From the NCBI GenBank assembly GCA_963772845.1, contig CAVYYW010000038.1, forward strand, positions 1 through 10,821: 10,821 nt of DNA, in the 5' to 3' direction. Source of the DNA: CAVYYW01 sp963772845. Lineage in GTDB: Bacteria > Bacillota > Bacilli > Bacillales > Sporolactobacillaceae. This document shows positions 1 to 6,359 of this stretch, piece after piece. Each line of letters begins with the position of its first letter. Position 1 is the first letter of the stretch. The notes under the pieces were generated by a model. The model was given only the letters and a program-made list of their open reading frames with translations. It made no database searches and was not told the DNA's origin. The position numbers and the translations under genes are program-made.

Positions 1-52
1 TCCACTCCAATCAGCCAAAATGTGAAGTTGAGTCGTCTTTATTTTCCCTCGC
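1..52 (+). repeat. 52-bp imperfect direct repeat, left copy
   Basis: This stretch recurs in the same orientation at 10118-10171, with about three quarters of positions matching and a perfect 17-base block (ATCAGCCAAAATGTGAA, starting near 10). It lies just outside the large inverted repeat, and its direct orientation does not follow that repeat's symmetry. One frame reads STPISQNV..., similar to STSISQNV... in the right copy, so it could be the end of a decayed gene as well as a dispersed repeat. The window edge prevents seeing where it begins. Confidence 0.55.
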
Positions 53-60
53 ACGGAAAA

Positions 61-103
61 TGAAATAGTCCATTTAGAGGTTTCCCTCGTTCACTCGGCT
101 GTG
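61..103 (+). repeat. 43-bp dispersed repeat module, left copy
   Basis: The reverse complement of 8978-9020 matches this segment at 38 of 43 positions without gaps. Shared text includes AGTCCATTTAGAGGTTTCCC and ACTCGGCTGTG. Here it abuts and slightly overlaps the large inverted-repeat arm that starts near 87. In the right cluster it sits about 270 bp away from the equivalent arm, so the modules have been rearranged relative to each other. Confidence 0.75.
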
Positions 104-205
104 CTGCTGGAAATTACGGACGCCTGCGGAATAAGCGGATAGCCACCAATCAAAACCTCCAATGTGAAATGGTGAAATTATTTGCGGAAACCAGGAAAAA
201 TTAGG

Positions 206-303
206 GAAGTGGCAGGCAAACTATTGAAAGTGGCGGGCAAACCATAAGAAGTGGCAGGCAAACTAGCGGAAGTGGCAGGCAAAACAAGAGAAGTGGACGA
301 AAG
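206..303 (+). repeat. Short tandem array, about 4.5 units of 20-22 bp
   Basis: Units begin GAAGTGGCAGGCAAAC and start at about 206, 226, 248, 269 and 289. The second reads GAAAGTGGCGGGCAAAC and the last is partial (GAAGTGGACG). Spacers of 4-6 bases differ. The right copy of the surrounding repeat (9619-9675) has only two full units and one partial, so unit number varies between copies. The units are too short and too closely spaced to be a CRISPR array. Confidence 0.8.
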
Positions 304-358
304 CATTCAAATGGGAACGGTCCCACCCCATCTTGAAGCACGTTCAAGACCGATTCGG

Positions 359-486
359 AAGCTGATTTTTCGTTGTTCTTGTGAAAATCAGCTTAATCTC
401 ATGAAAAATCCTAAATAACTGATGATTTTTCATACCTTATTTGAATTTTTTATAATGCAGTTGAAACGGTGCGTCAAGGCGCACCG
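359..486 (+). other. Three-hairpin core of the repeat (possible structured RNA or DNA)
   Basis: Three perfect inverted repeats follow one another: 359-369 with 384-394 (AAGCTGATTTT, 11 bp), 401-410 with 424-433 (ATGAAAAATC, 10 bp), and 467-473 with 480-486 (CGGTGCG, 7 bp). The last is followed by CTCATTTTG, which is terminator-like but weak. The right copy (9397-9566) keeps every stem base; its five differences lie at 375, 381, 416, 456 and 500, all unpaired. A TATAAT at 451-456, 17 bp from TTTCAT, could be a promoter, but the right copy has TATAAG. Whether it is transcribed is unknown. Confidence 0.5.
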
Positions 487-586
487 CTCATTTTGTTCGA
501 CTGTCTGTAATCCCGCTGATGCAACGAGATAGAACAACTATAGCCACAATTGACTTCTAAAGGGCGTCAATCTGGCCAATAACCCG

Positions 587-765
587 TTGATTGAAGCAGA
601 AGGTGTGAGACTCCTCGAAAATGCATCTTGCATTTTCATCGTGCGAGGTGGAATCAAAGATGTAAATTCAAGTCCTGCGGAAGCAGCACGAGCCCGAAGA
701 TCCACTTTGGCAAACAATGAGACCACGCCAAAGTTAGCTGAGGCCGCGCCCGCGGAAAGCGAGGG
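587..765 (+). repeat. Dispersed GC-richer repeat module, left copy
   Basis: The inverted homologue is 8763-8893. Shared elements in order are GTTGATTGAAGC, GTGTGAGACTCC, CGAAGATCCACTTTGGC, GCCAAAGTTAGCTGAGGCC and GGAAAGCGAG. ACTTTGGC and GCCAAAGT form an 8-bp hairpin with a 15-base loop. Relative to the right copy, this one carries about 65 extra bases in the middle (about 617-680), which are another module of the family. Wording such as GAGACTCC...CGGAAAGCGAG is typical of intergenic repeats in Bacillaceae that are often mis-annotated as small proteins. Confidence 0.75.
620..690 (+). repeat. ~70-bp module, copy 1 of 3
   Basis: This segment reads roughly GCATTTTCATCGTGCGAGGTG, then GGAATCAAAGATG, then TTCAAGTCCTGCGG. 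Similar text occurs at 782-853 on the same strand and at 9028-9100 on the other strand. It begins with a perfect hairpin (GAAAATGC at 617-624 with GCATTTTC at 630-637) that the other copies do not keep. It is nested inside the larger module at 587-765. Confidence 0.6.
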
Positions 766-781
766 TATTTCCGCTTTCAAT

Positions 782-853
782 GGATGGCTACCGCATTTTC
801 TTCGTGCGATGAGGATTCCAAGGAAGCTGTTTCAACTCCTGCGGAAAGCGAGT
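782..853 (+). repeat. ~70-bp module, copy 2 of 3
   Basis: This copy reads CGCATTTTCTTCGTGCGATG, then GGATTCCAAGGAAGCTG, then TTTCAACTCCTGCGG. Together with the preceding GGAAAGCGAGGGTAT and CTTTCAATG, it is nearly collinear with the reverse complement of 9028-9130. It closes the left repeat cluster; no repeat is evident from about 860 on. Confidence 0.6.
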
Positions 854-907
854 GTATTTATACTTGATTAATAGAATTAATTAATGCGGTGAATGATTAA
901 AGAATAT

Positions 908-965
908 GTAGGCTGTCAAGTCTTTCTTGACAGCCTAGTGTCAGCCCTCTGCGCTGGCACTTTTG
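908..965 (+). terminator. Two adjacent hairpins, the second terminator-like
   Basis: A perfect 12-bp stem (909-920 with 926-937, core GGCTGTCAAG/CTTGACAGCC, 5-base loop) is followed directly by an 8-bp stem with one G-U pair (938-945 with 953-960, GTGTCAGC/GCTGGCAC) and then TTTT. Read on the plus strand, the second looks like a weak intrinsic terminator. No plus-strand gene precedes it, only repeats, so it may be left over from a gene that was displaced, or it may end a non-coding transcript from the repeat. Confidence 0.45.
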
Positions 966-1180
966 ATTCATTTAACGGAGGCGTGCTCAGGTCCGGTCGG
1001 GTCTGAAGAATGAGTGTAGAAATGGGATTTTTCTTAACAAAAAATGTTCACGACATCTGGAGGAAAGGAGGTAATCACAGAATCTATTCTAAATACTTTT
1101 TTTCTGAGATTACTATATTAGATGATAGAAATTGTTTATTTGACTCTACTAAACATCATGAGTGATAAAAAAAGGCAAAC
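966..1180. other. Gene-poor spacer
   Basis: No convincing gene is present. A very good SD-like string (AAAGGAGGT at 1064-1072) has no start codon at a usable distance. A 51-codon frame opens at 1010 and stops at 1165, but it lacks an SD and resembles nothing I know. The right edge is the U-tract side of the minus-strand terminator at 1181-1222. Confidence 0.4.
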
Positions 1181-1222
1181 AAAAAAGAAGCATGGAGCCA
1201 ATATTCGGCTATACCATGCTTC
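1181..1222 (-). terminator. Intrinsic terminator of the LTD-PLD gene
   Basis: On the minus strand GAAGCATGG (1222-1214) pairs with CCATGCTTC (1195-1187), with an inner AGCC/GGCT stem, followed by six T residues. It lies about 90 bases after the stop codon of the minus-strand gene at 1309-3234 and is correctly oriented to end its transcript. Confidence 0.85.
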
Positions 1223-1308
1223 ATTTCTCTGATTTGATTAAAAGGTATTGGCAAGAAAAAACAGAGTTAAGGTTTTCATTTGCTTTTGCATTTCTATGCT
1301 ATTACTCT

Positions 1309-3234
1309 TTAATTTTTTGCGGCGTCATATCTTCCATAGAAATCTTGAACATATTGATTGGCAACGCTAGCGTTATGAATGATCAGCATGTTTTCATCAT
1401 TATACTGGTTTCCGTTAGCGCTCCAGTTCGTTGAGCCGGTTATGACGGCTGGATCGCTTGCCGTATCCGGATCGATAAGAATATATTTGTCATGCAGCTT
1501 ACGGTCCTCGTGATCTGAATACACCGGCGCAGGGTTGTTCCAGCGGATATTCGGGTTTCCTGTACTCGTCTGACTGGCTGTTCTGCCAGTCATCTCGATT
1601 GAGGCGGACCACCATTGGTTCCAGAACGAGCTATCAAACACACCTTTTACATCAAACCCGGTGCGAGTCCCTTGTAAATCTTGATCTGACCCTTCCCACT
1701 TAACTTTCAAAGCATCAACAAGTGATTGATCGGACCAGGCAAAAATACAGAAGTAAGCTTTAAGATCGGCATTGTTATTTATATAATTAATTACATGTCC
1801 AAGCGCATCATCCCCGCCTGAGAAGTAGACATCAACTGGTGTGCCATTCACATTTACCGTATGTGCTGTATTATCTGTTTTTCTGTCTCCGAAATTTGAA
1901 ACAGAAGGTGCGTCAGTGGTGGTGTCACTGCCCCACATTTCATCAAACTCTGTTCGATAGATACCTGCAAGTTCAGATGAATTGATTTCAACTGAATTTT
2001 GGGAGTTTCCGCCGAGAACACCGCTGGTACGATTTGCATCAGAACCGTATAAGCCGGTTGTTGTGAAATTCCAGCTTCCTGTCCATACCCACTTTTTATC
2101 GATAATCGCGAATTTATTGTGCATCTGATTGCCCGGGGAGTAGTACCCGCCATCAGTTTTGGTTTCACCATCTGCCAATAATTGACCTGTTACTGAAGAA
2201 TTGCCAACCTCAACCGTTTTCGTTGGGAAATCATTAAAGCCGTTTGCAGGGAGACCATTCTGCTGGCGAACCGTTGTGTCTGTTACGGCGAAAATAGCAG
2301 AATCTCCATAAACATGAACATCATCCGAAGTGCCTGGGGTCCCATCAAGGCCGCGGACAAGCTTCTCCAGATCTGCTCTCATCAACTGATAGCGGTCAGC
2401 AGATTCTGCATCTGAGGGATCTTTAGCATCGACAATGAGACGGACATTGACGCCTTCTGAGGCTTTTTCAATAAGCGCATTAACGATTTTAGGGAGGTTT
2501 ATTTCATAGATCGCGACATCAATGGATTGCTGTGCAGCATCAATTCTGTCTATTAACCTGTTTTCTAAATTAACACTGGAATTCGCAGTATTACCCGAAG
2601 AGGCATGGTTGGGTTCACCAGGCTTGTTAAAGTAGACATTAATGGCACCGTCTTTATTGCTTACTTGATTTAATTGATCGGAAGAAGTTGAGGTTGCACT
2701 GGCTGGTGTGCCGAGGCCAGCATCATATTTTTCAGTTGCTGTCTTCCAGCTCGAGGCGTCGGTACCCGGCTGATCAGAGGAGAGGCGTTCCATGGTTGCT
2801 TTGCTGGTGTTATCTCCGGCAAACCATTGAGAAGCTTCATCTACTAGGCTTCCGGACGCGTTTTTCAGCTGAAGATCGGCACCTGAATTTGTCAACGCAC
2901 CTGTGTAAATTTGATTGGCAGGAATACCGGGAAGACTGGAATCATCTGTTCTTTCCAATATGTAATAACCGTGAGCGGGAATAGTGCCAGTTAATGAAAC
3001 AGACAATGTTCCTCCGTTGTCAGCTAACGACCAGCCTGATAATGAAACTGCTGAATCGGAGGGATTATATAATTCCATCCATTCGTCATTGGAACTTGTC
3101 GTTGTACCCATCCAGGCAATTTCATTGATGACAACGTGTGGTGTGGCAGCTGAGACTTTTGAAGGCAGAACACTTCCAAGACCACCAGCTGTCAGCAGCA
3201 AAATAGCAAGGCACTTCATCATGGCTTTTTTCAA
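1309..3234 (-). CDS. Secreted lamin-tail domain / phospholipase D-like protein
   Basis: A 641-residue protein, probably exported. Residues 1-29 form a signal peptide: MKKAMMK, a hydrophobic core, and a likely cut after VSA. Residues about 31-160 look like a lamin-tail (LTD) domain (VINEIAWMGT, NDEWMELYNPSD, SGWSLAD). Two phospholipase D (PLD) halves follow, each with an HKD motif: H372-x-K374-x4-D379 (MHNKFAIIDK) then GSWNFT, and H581-x-K583-x4-D588 (LHDKYILIDP) then GSTNWS. Two HKD motifs make a complete PLD-type active site, used in this superfamily to cut phosphodiester bonds of DNA or phospholipids; LTD domains often accompany secreted nucleases, so an extracellular nuclease is my inference. 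The start is TTG, chosen because AGAGGAG lies 9 bases upstream; the ATG codons at residues 5 and 6 are too far from it. It is a single-gene unit. Confidence 0.88.
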   Translation of the reverse strand: MKKAMMKCLAILLLTAGGLGSVLPSKVSAATPHVVINEIAWMGTTTSSNDEWMELYNPSDSAVSLSGWSLADNGGTLSVSLTGTIPAHGYYILERTDDSSLPGIPANQIYTGALTNSGADLQLKNASGSLVDEASQWFAGDNTSKATMERLSSDQPGTDASSWKTATEKYDAGLGTPASATSTSSDQLNQVSNKDGAINVYFNKPGEPNHASSGNTANSSVNLENRLIDRIDAAQQSIDVAIYEINLPKIVNALIEKASEGVNVRLIVDAKDPSDAESADRYQLMRADLEKLVRGLDGTPGTSDDVHVYGDSAIFAVTDTTVRQQNGLPANGFNDFPTKTVEVGNSSVTGQLLADGETKTDGGYYSPGNQMHNKFAIIDKKWVWTGSWNFTTTGLYGSDANRTSGVLGGNSQNSVEINSSELAGIYRTEFDEMWGSDTTTDAPSVSNFGDRKTDNTAHTVNVNGTPVDVYFSGGDDALGHVINYINNNADLKAYFCIFAWSDQSLVDALKVKWEGSDQDLQGTRTGFDVKGVFDSSFWNQWWSASIEMTGRTASQTSTGNPNIRWNNPAPVYSDHEDRKLHDKYILIDPDTASDPAVITGSTNWSANGNQYNDENMLIIHNASVANQYVQDFYGRYDAAKN

Positions 3235-3240
3235 TTGTTG

Positions 3241-3402
3241 ACACTCCTCTGTTATATAAAATGACTACTCTTTAACGATAACAGAGATTTGTTCACGAAG
3301 TTTTAAGATTTATCAGACTTACGAACTGTTTTTGAAGATGGATATAAAGCACCAGAGAGGTTGGAGAAGACAGGGGAGCTTGAGGGAGAAATCAACATGA
3401 AT
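3241..3402. other. Upstream region of the LTD-PLD gene
   Basis: This spacer contains the leader of the minus-strand gene, including its SD (AGAGGAG on the minus strand, at 3244-3250). An AT-rich TATATAAC (about 3252-3259) could serve as a -10 element, but I find no good -35 partner. Nothing else is recognisable. Confidence 0.3.
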
Positions 3403-3438
3403 AAATAAAAAGTGACAGACCCTAAAAGGATCTGTCAC
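3403..3438 (-). terminator. Intrinsic terminator of the SDR-DUF2278 operon
   Basis: GTGACAGA pairs with TCTGTCAC (3438-3431 with 3419-3412), extended by CC/GG around a short loop, and is followed on the minus strand by a T-rich run (complement of 3403-3411). It lies 14 bases after the stop codon of the DUF2278 gene. Confidence 0.85.
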
Positions 3439-3452
3439 CTTGTCTTTTGACT

Positions 3453-4139
3453 TTAGTTTTTCATGTTCTTATGATTGCACTCTTCCACAGGTTTGAGGGC
3501 ATTGCCTTGCTCGTCTGTGCACCATGACTGTGACTGGAAGGCAAGAAACATACCGACCCATTTTTTCTGGTTTTTAAAATGGATAAGGAGGCCGCCATCC
3601 TGCCAAATGCCATTGTCCTGTTTCCACGGTCCAGCATTGCCTTGATTCATATGAATATCATGAATCCCGTTGCCAGGTGTGAAGCCAAAGTACCGGTCTT
3701 TATGTCCTTCTTCCGGTCCCCATGAAGCACCGAAAGCATAAATAACAGCATGTTCATCAATCGCCTGTTTGATATAGGCTTGAATTTTTTCATTCAGGTC
3801 ATTATCAGGACCGCTTTGTTCAGCGGGAAGCGGCTGCATTTTCTCTGGATCAAAGAAATGCCCCCGGACATAATCAAGTCCCACATGATCGGGGGATTTT
3901 TCCAGATTAGTAAAGCCAGACTTTAGCGGCAGCAGCTTTTCCGTTTCATCTTTCTCAACTTCTTCTGTTACAAGGTACAAGACTTCAGAGGGGTAGTCTG
4001 ATGATTTAATATTGATTGCAATTCTGTAAAAGACATCATGGGCATCTTGGATGAGCACCTGATAGTGCGGACTGTTATTACTGCCTTGCTGTGATTTAAC
4101 CGGTTTTCCTTTAAGCACTCCATAATTTTTGACTGGCAT
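3453..4139 (-). CDS. DUF2278 (YukJ-like) protein
   Basis: A 228-residue soluble protein with no signal peptide or membrane segment. It opens MPVKNYGVLKGKPV and has a conserved-looking centre GIHDIHMNQGN (158-168), followed by WQDGGLLIHF. These match my recollection of the DUF2278 family, exemplified by B. subtilis YukJ; its biochemical role is not established. I chose the ATG at 4139 because GGTGG lies 7 bases upstream and the family starts with M-P-x-K-N-Y-G. The frame stays open to 4184, but those 15 extra codons would overlap the preceding gene and lack an SD. It is second in an operon, 28 bases after the dehydrogenase stop codon, and is followed by a terminator. Confidence 0.8.
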   Translation of the reverse strand: MPVKNYGVLKGKPVKSQQGSNNSPHYQVLIQDAHDVFYRIAINIKSSDYPSEVLYLVTEEVEKDETEKLLPLKSGFTNLEKSPDHVGLDYVRGHFFDPEKMQPLPAEQSGPDNDLNEKIQAYIKQAIDEHAVIYAFGASWGPEEGHKDRYFGFTPGNGIHDIHMNQGNAGPWKQDNGIWQDGGLLIHFKNQKKWVGMFLAFQSQSWCTDEQGNALKPVEECNHKNMKN

Positions 4140-4167
4140 ATCAATTCCACCTTTTTGATGAGCGCTG

Positions 4168-4968
4168 TTATCTAAGAACAACACCGCCGGAAATTTTTAC
4201 GGATTCACCAACAATATTTTCAGCTGCATCTGTTAAAAGAAAAGCAATTGTGTTCGCAACTTCTTCCGGCTGGCTCAGCCGTCCGGAAGGAAGACCGTCT
4301 TTAACGAGGTCCATTTGTTCTTTCAATGTCCGGCCATTTGCTTGTGCCTTTTTTTCAATAGCAGATCTACCCATATCCGTATCAACATAACCTGGACAAA
4401 TGGCGTTTACCCTTACACCATGTTCGATTGCCTCCACCGCCATTGAATGAGTAAAGCCGATTAATGCGAATTTTGAAGCTGAATAAGCGGTATTGCTATG
4501 CGTGCCTCGAAGCCCGGATAGGGAGGAAACATTTACAACGGCTCCTTCACCTTTTTCTTTCATGGTCTTATAGACACGTTGTGTTAATAATACAGCTGCA
4601 TTATAATTCAGTGTCATTATCTGATTCATTTCTTTTTCCTTAAGTTCATCAACAGGACCGCCGCCAGAAATGCCGGCTGCATTCACAAGAAGAGAAATAA
4701 ACCCATTTTCTTTTTCGGAAGCTGAAACCAGCGCATTCCGCTGATCTTCGGCAGTCAGGTCAGCCGTGTGGAGAAAAACTTGGGCATCCGGATAAGAGTT
4801 ATGTATCTCCTCTTTTAACGCTTGTAGTTTATTTTCATTACGACCAGTAATTGTAACAGCAGCACCCATCTGCACAAGAACCTTGGCTGTCGCATAGCCA
4901 ATTCCGCCTGTGGCCCCGGTTATGAGTGCATGCTTGCCTTTCAAGGCGTTATCTGAAAATACTGACAC
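4168..4968 (-). CDS. Short-chain dehydrogenase/reductase (SDR) family oxidoreductase
   Basis: A classical SDR, 266 residues from the GTG start chosen here. Visible elements, numbered from that start: nucleotide-binding TGATGGIG (17-24), NAAG (96-99), catalytic Asn near 121, Ser149 in VVNVSSLSG, Tyr162 and Lys166 in YSASK, and CPGYVDTDM (191-199). It should reduce or oxidise a carbonyl/hydroxyl substrate with NAD(P)H in the cytoplasm; the substrate cannot be told. The sequence resembles 3-oxoacyl-ACP reductase (FabG)-like SDRs, but it is not beside fatty-acid genes. The SD is poor (AAAAGAG, 9 bases before GTG), so the start is uncertain; the frame stays open to a TTG at 5040. It is first in a two-gene operon, divergent from secG. 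Confidence 0.85.
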   Translation of the reverse strand: MSVFSDNALKGKHALITGATGGIGYATAKVLVQMGAAVTITGRNENKLQALKEEIHNSYPDAQVFLHTADLTAEDQRNALVSASEKENGFISLLVNAAGISGGGPVDELKEKEMNQIMTLNYNAAVLLTQRVYKTMKEKGEGAVVNVSSLSGLRGTHSNTAYSASKFALIGFTHSMAVEAIEHGVRVNAICPGYVDTDMGRSAIEKKAQANGRTLKEQMDLVKDGLPSGRLSQPEEVANTIAFLLTDAAENIVGESVKISGGVVLR

Positions 4969-5000
4969 AATTATCAACTCTTTTCTCTTTAAAATATGAT

Positions 5001-5028
5001 AGTGTACCGATACCCGGGAGTTAATCAA
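5001..5028 (-). promoter_or_regulatory. Possible promoter for the SDR operon
   Basis: On the minus strand TTGATT (5028-5023) and TACACT (5006-5001) are separated by 16 bases and lie about 35 bases before the GTG start. The match is partial (4 of 6 in the -10 box), so this is only a candidate for a sigma-A type promoter. Confidence 0.35.
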
Positions 5029-5096
5029 CTTAAACAGCAAGGCGGCTTTGAAAGATATAACGAAAAAAAGTTCAAGCTCGAAAAAACGTGGACATA

Positions 5097-5126
5097 TTGC
5101 AGGCGTGTGCTGAATTGTGGTAAAGT
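5097..5126 (+). promoter_or_regulatory. Possible secG promoter
   Basis: TTGCAG (5097-5102), an 18-base spacer and TAAAGT (5121-5126) preceded by TG at -15/-14 form an extended -10 promoter candidate about 55 bases before secG. The -35 match is weak. TATGAT at 5134-5139 is an alternative -10. Confidence 0.4.
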
Positions 5127-5183
5127 ATTCTTATATGATTTCGATGAACGATCGACAATTGTTCATTATTTGGGGGTAAGCTG

Positions 5184-5417
5184 ATGATTCATGCAATTTT
5201 AATTACAGTGCTGATTATTTCATCAATAGGTATTATTCTGTTCGTCCTGCTGCAGTCCAGCAAAAGTGAAGGGTTGTCCGGGTCGATTACAGGCGGTGCA
5301 GAGCAGCTTTTTGGCAAACAAAAGGCTAGGGGAATCGATGCGGTTTTAAACCGGATCACTGTCGCTCTTGTTGTATTATTCTTCGTCTGTTCATTTTTGT
5401 TAGGCTATGTATTTTAA
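5184..5417 (+). CDS. secG: Preprotein translocase subunit SecG
   Basis: A 77-residue membrane protein of normal SecG length. It has two transmembrane helices, about 3-23 and 57-76, joined by a polar loop with LLQSSKSEGLSGSITGGAEQ, the family's conserved signature (Q-x-x-K-x-x-G-L-S/G-G). SecG associates with SecYE in the plasma membrane and improves SecA-driven protein export. The start ATG follows GGGGGT by 7 bases. It is transcribed alone: a divergent SDR operon lies upstream and a strong terminator follows 50 bases downstream. In Bacillus, secG is likewise followed by the carboxylesterase and rnr. Confidence 0.95.
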   Translation: MIHAILITVLIISSIGIILFVLLQSSKSEGLSGSITGGAEQLFGKQKARGIDAVLNRITVALVVLFFVCSFLLGYVF

Positions 5418-5466
5418 TGATGAATCATCCTGGTTTGGTTTCCTATAATTTAAATAACTAAGGAAC

Positions 5467-5499
5467 CACCAGTAGTCATCCGGCTGCTGGTGTTTTTTT
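5467..5499 (+). terminator. Intrinsic terminator after secG
   Basis: CACCAGTAG (5467-5475) pairs with CTGCTGGTG (5484-5492), with one G-U pair and an 8-base loop, and is followed by seven T residues. It separates secG from the esterase-rnr unit. Confidence 0.9.
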
Positions 5500-5518
5500 A
5501 CGTGCTGTCATAGACTCT

Positions 5519-5547
5519 TTGATTGTATAGCTGACCGCATTTATATT
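5519..5547 (+). promoter_or_regulatory. Promoter of the esterase-rnr operon
   Basis: TTGATT (5519-5524), a 17-base spacer and TATATT (5542-5547) form a good sigma-A type promoter between the secG terminator and the esterase gene, about 45 bases before its ATG. Confidence 0.6.
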
Positions 5548-5591
5548 AGAATAAAGGGTATTGTTAAAGTGAGAAAGGAAGATAAGATAGA

Positions 5592-6344
5592 ATGAAAATT
5601 GTACCACCAAAACCATTTACATTTGAAGCTGGAAAACGGGCAGTTCTTTTATTACACGGGTTTACTGGGAATTCATCGGATGTGAGGATGCTCGGCCGTT
5701 TTCTTCAGGATAAAGGCTATACCACGCACGCACCTCACTACAAAGGGCATGGAGTCCCTCCGGAAGAATTGGTTCATACCGGTCCGAAAGACTGGTGGGA
5801 GGATGTAAAAGAAGGCTATGAGCACCTGAAAAATCTTGGTTATGAAGAAATTGCTATAGCCGGTCTGTCACTTGGAGGTGTGTTCACCATCAAAAGCGGT
5901 TATACTTTTCCTGTAAAGGGTCTAGTGACGATGTGCGCCCCGATGAATGCCAAGACGGAAGACAAAATGTATCAGGGTGTTCTGGAGTATACCAGAGAAT
6001 ACAAAAAGTATGAAGGTAAAAGCGAGGCACAAATTGAAGATGAAATGGATGACTTCACCAAAATGCCTATGAATACGCTTAAGGCATTGGGAGACTTGAT
6101 AAATAATGTCCATGACCAGTTGGATATGATCTATGCACCGATTTTTGTTGCCCAGGCAAGAAATGATGAAATGATTGACACAAACAGCGCAAACATCATT
6201 TACAATGAGGTCCAGTCATCAGACAAGGAAATAAAATGGTACGAAAATTCCACACATGTAATTACAATTGGGGAGGAAAAGGAACAGCTGAACCAGGACA
6301 TTTATGAATTTCTGGAGGGGCTGGACTGGTCGGATTCCCACTAA
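5592..6344 (+). CDS. est: Carboxylesterase, alpha/beta hydrolase (Est30/YvaK type)
   Basis: A 250-residue cytoplasmic alpha/beta hydrolase. The oxyanion-hole motif HGFTG is at 22-26, the nucleophile Ser93 lies in GLSLGG (91-96), the acid is Asp192 (QARNDEMID) and the base is His222 (NSTHVIT). This triad is offset by one residue from that reported for Geobacillus Est30 (Ser94/Asp193/His223), which hydrolyses short to medium acyl esters. The natural substrate is unknown. The ATG follows AAGGAAG by a usable distance. It is the first gene of a two-gene unit: rnr begins within a dozen bases of the stop codon, the same pairing as B. subtilis yvaK-rnr. Reading frame and length are intact, unlike rnr. 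Confidence 0.93.
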   Translation: MKIVPPKPFTFEAGKRAVLLLHGFTGNSSDVRMLGRFLQDKGYTTHAPHYKGHGVPPEELVHTGPKDWWEDVKEGYEHLKNLGYEEIAIAGLSLGGVFTIKSGYTFPVKGLVTMCAPMNAKTEDKMYQGVLEYTREYKKYEGKSEAQIEDEMDDFTKMPMNTLKALGDLINNVHDQLDMIYAPIFVAQARNDEMIDTNSANIIYNEVQSSDKEIKWYENSTHVITIGEEKEQLNQDIYEFLEGLDWSDSH

Positions 6345-6359
6345 GGAGGAATGACTTTG
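6343..6359 (+). promoter_or_regulatory. SD deciding the rnr start (TTG rather than ATG)
   Basis: AAGGAGGA (6343-6350) overlaps the esterase stop codon and directly touches the ATG at 6351, leaving only one base between AAGGAGG and ATG, which is too short for initiation. The TTG at 6357, two codons later in the same frame, sits 7 bases from the SD and is the better start. The two choices differ by two residues. Confidence 0.55.

Larger units (their letters stand above)
87..635 (+). repeat. Large inverted repeat, left arm (~550 bp)
   Basis: This region is the inverted counterpart of 9290-9793. Similarity starts at GTTCACTCGGCT and runs to about TTCCTCGAAAAT, with the best part at 352-521, which matches 9566-9397 in reverse with 5 mismatches in 170 bases and no gaps. 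It holds a short tandem array (206-303), three hairpins (359-394, 401-433, 467-486) and diverged flanks. No protein-coding potential is convincing in it. It resembles the long non-coding intergenic repeats common in Bacillaceae; I know no family name for it. Confidence 0.85.

Noticed and set aside
206..303. CRISPR array
   Set aside because: Units are 16-17 conserved bases with 4-6 base spacers, there are no cas genes, and the array is part of a dispersed repeat.
538..871. Small reading frames on both strands in the left repeat cluster (587-871 plus, 538-780 minus)
   Set aside because: They fall entirely in dispersed repeats, lack SD sites, and the same text is repeated at 8763-9130. They are by-products of repeat sequence.
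1064..1072. SD-like AAAGGAGGT, also resembling the complement of the 16S rRNA 3' end
   Set aside because: No start codon within a usable distance and only about ten bases of rRNA-like similarity, so neither a gene start nor an rRNA fragment is supported.
1010..1165. 51-codon frame starting MSVEMGFFLTKNV
   Set aside because: No SD, no recognisable family, and it runs close to a minus-strand terminator. Likely chance.
1162..1434. 90-codon plus-strand frame
   Set aside because: It reads through the minus-strand terminator and into the antisense of the well-supported LTD-PLD gene.
4996..5184. 62-codon plus-strand frame ending at the secG start
   Set aside because: It lies in the divergent promoter region and contains both candidate promoters. 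No SD and no known family.
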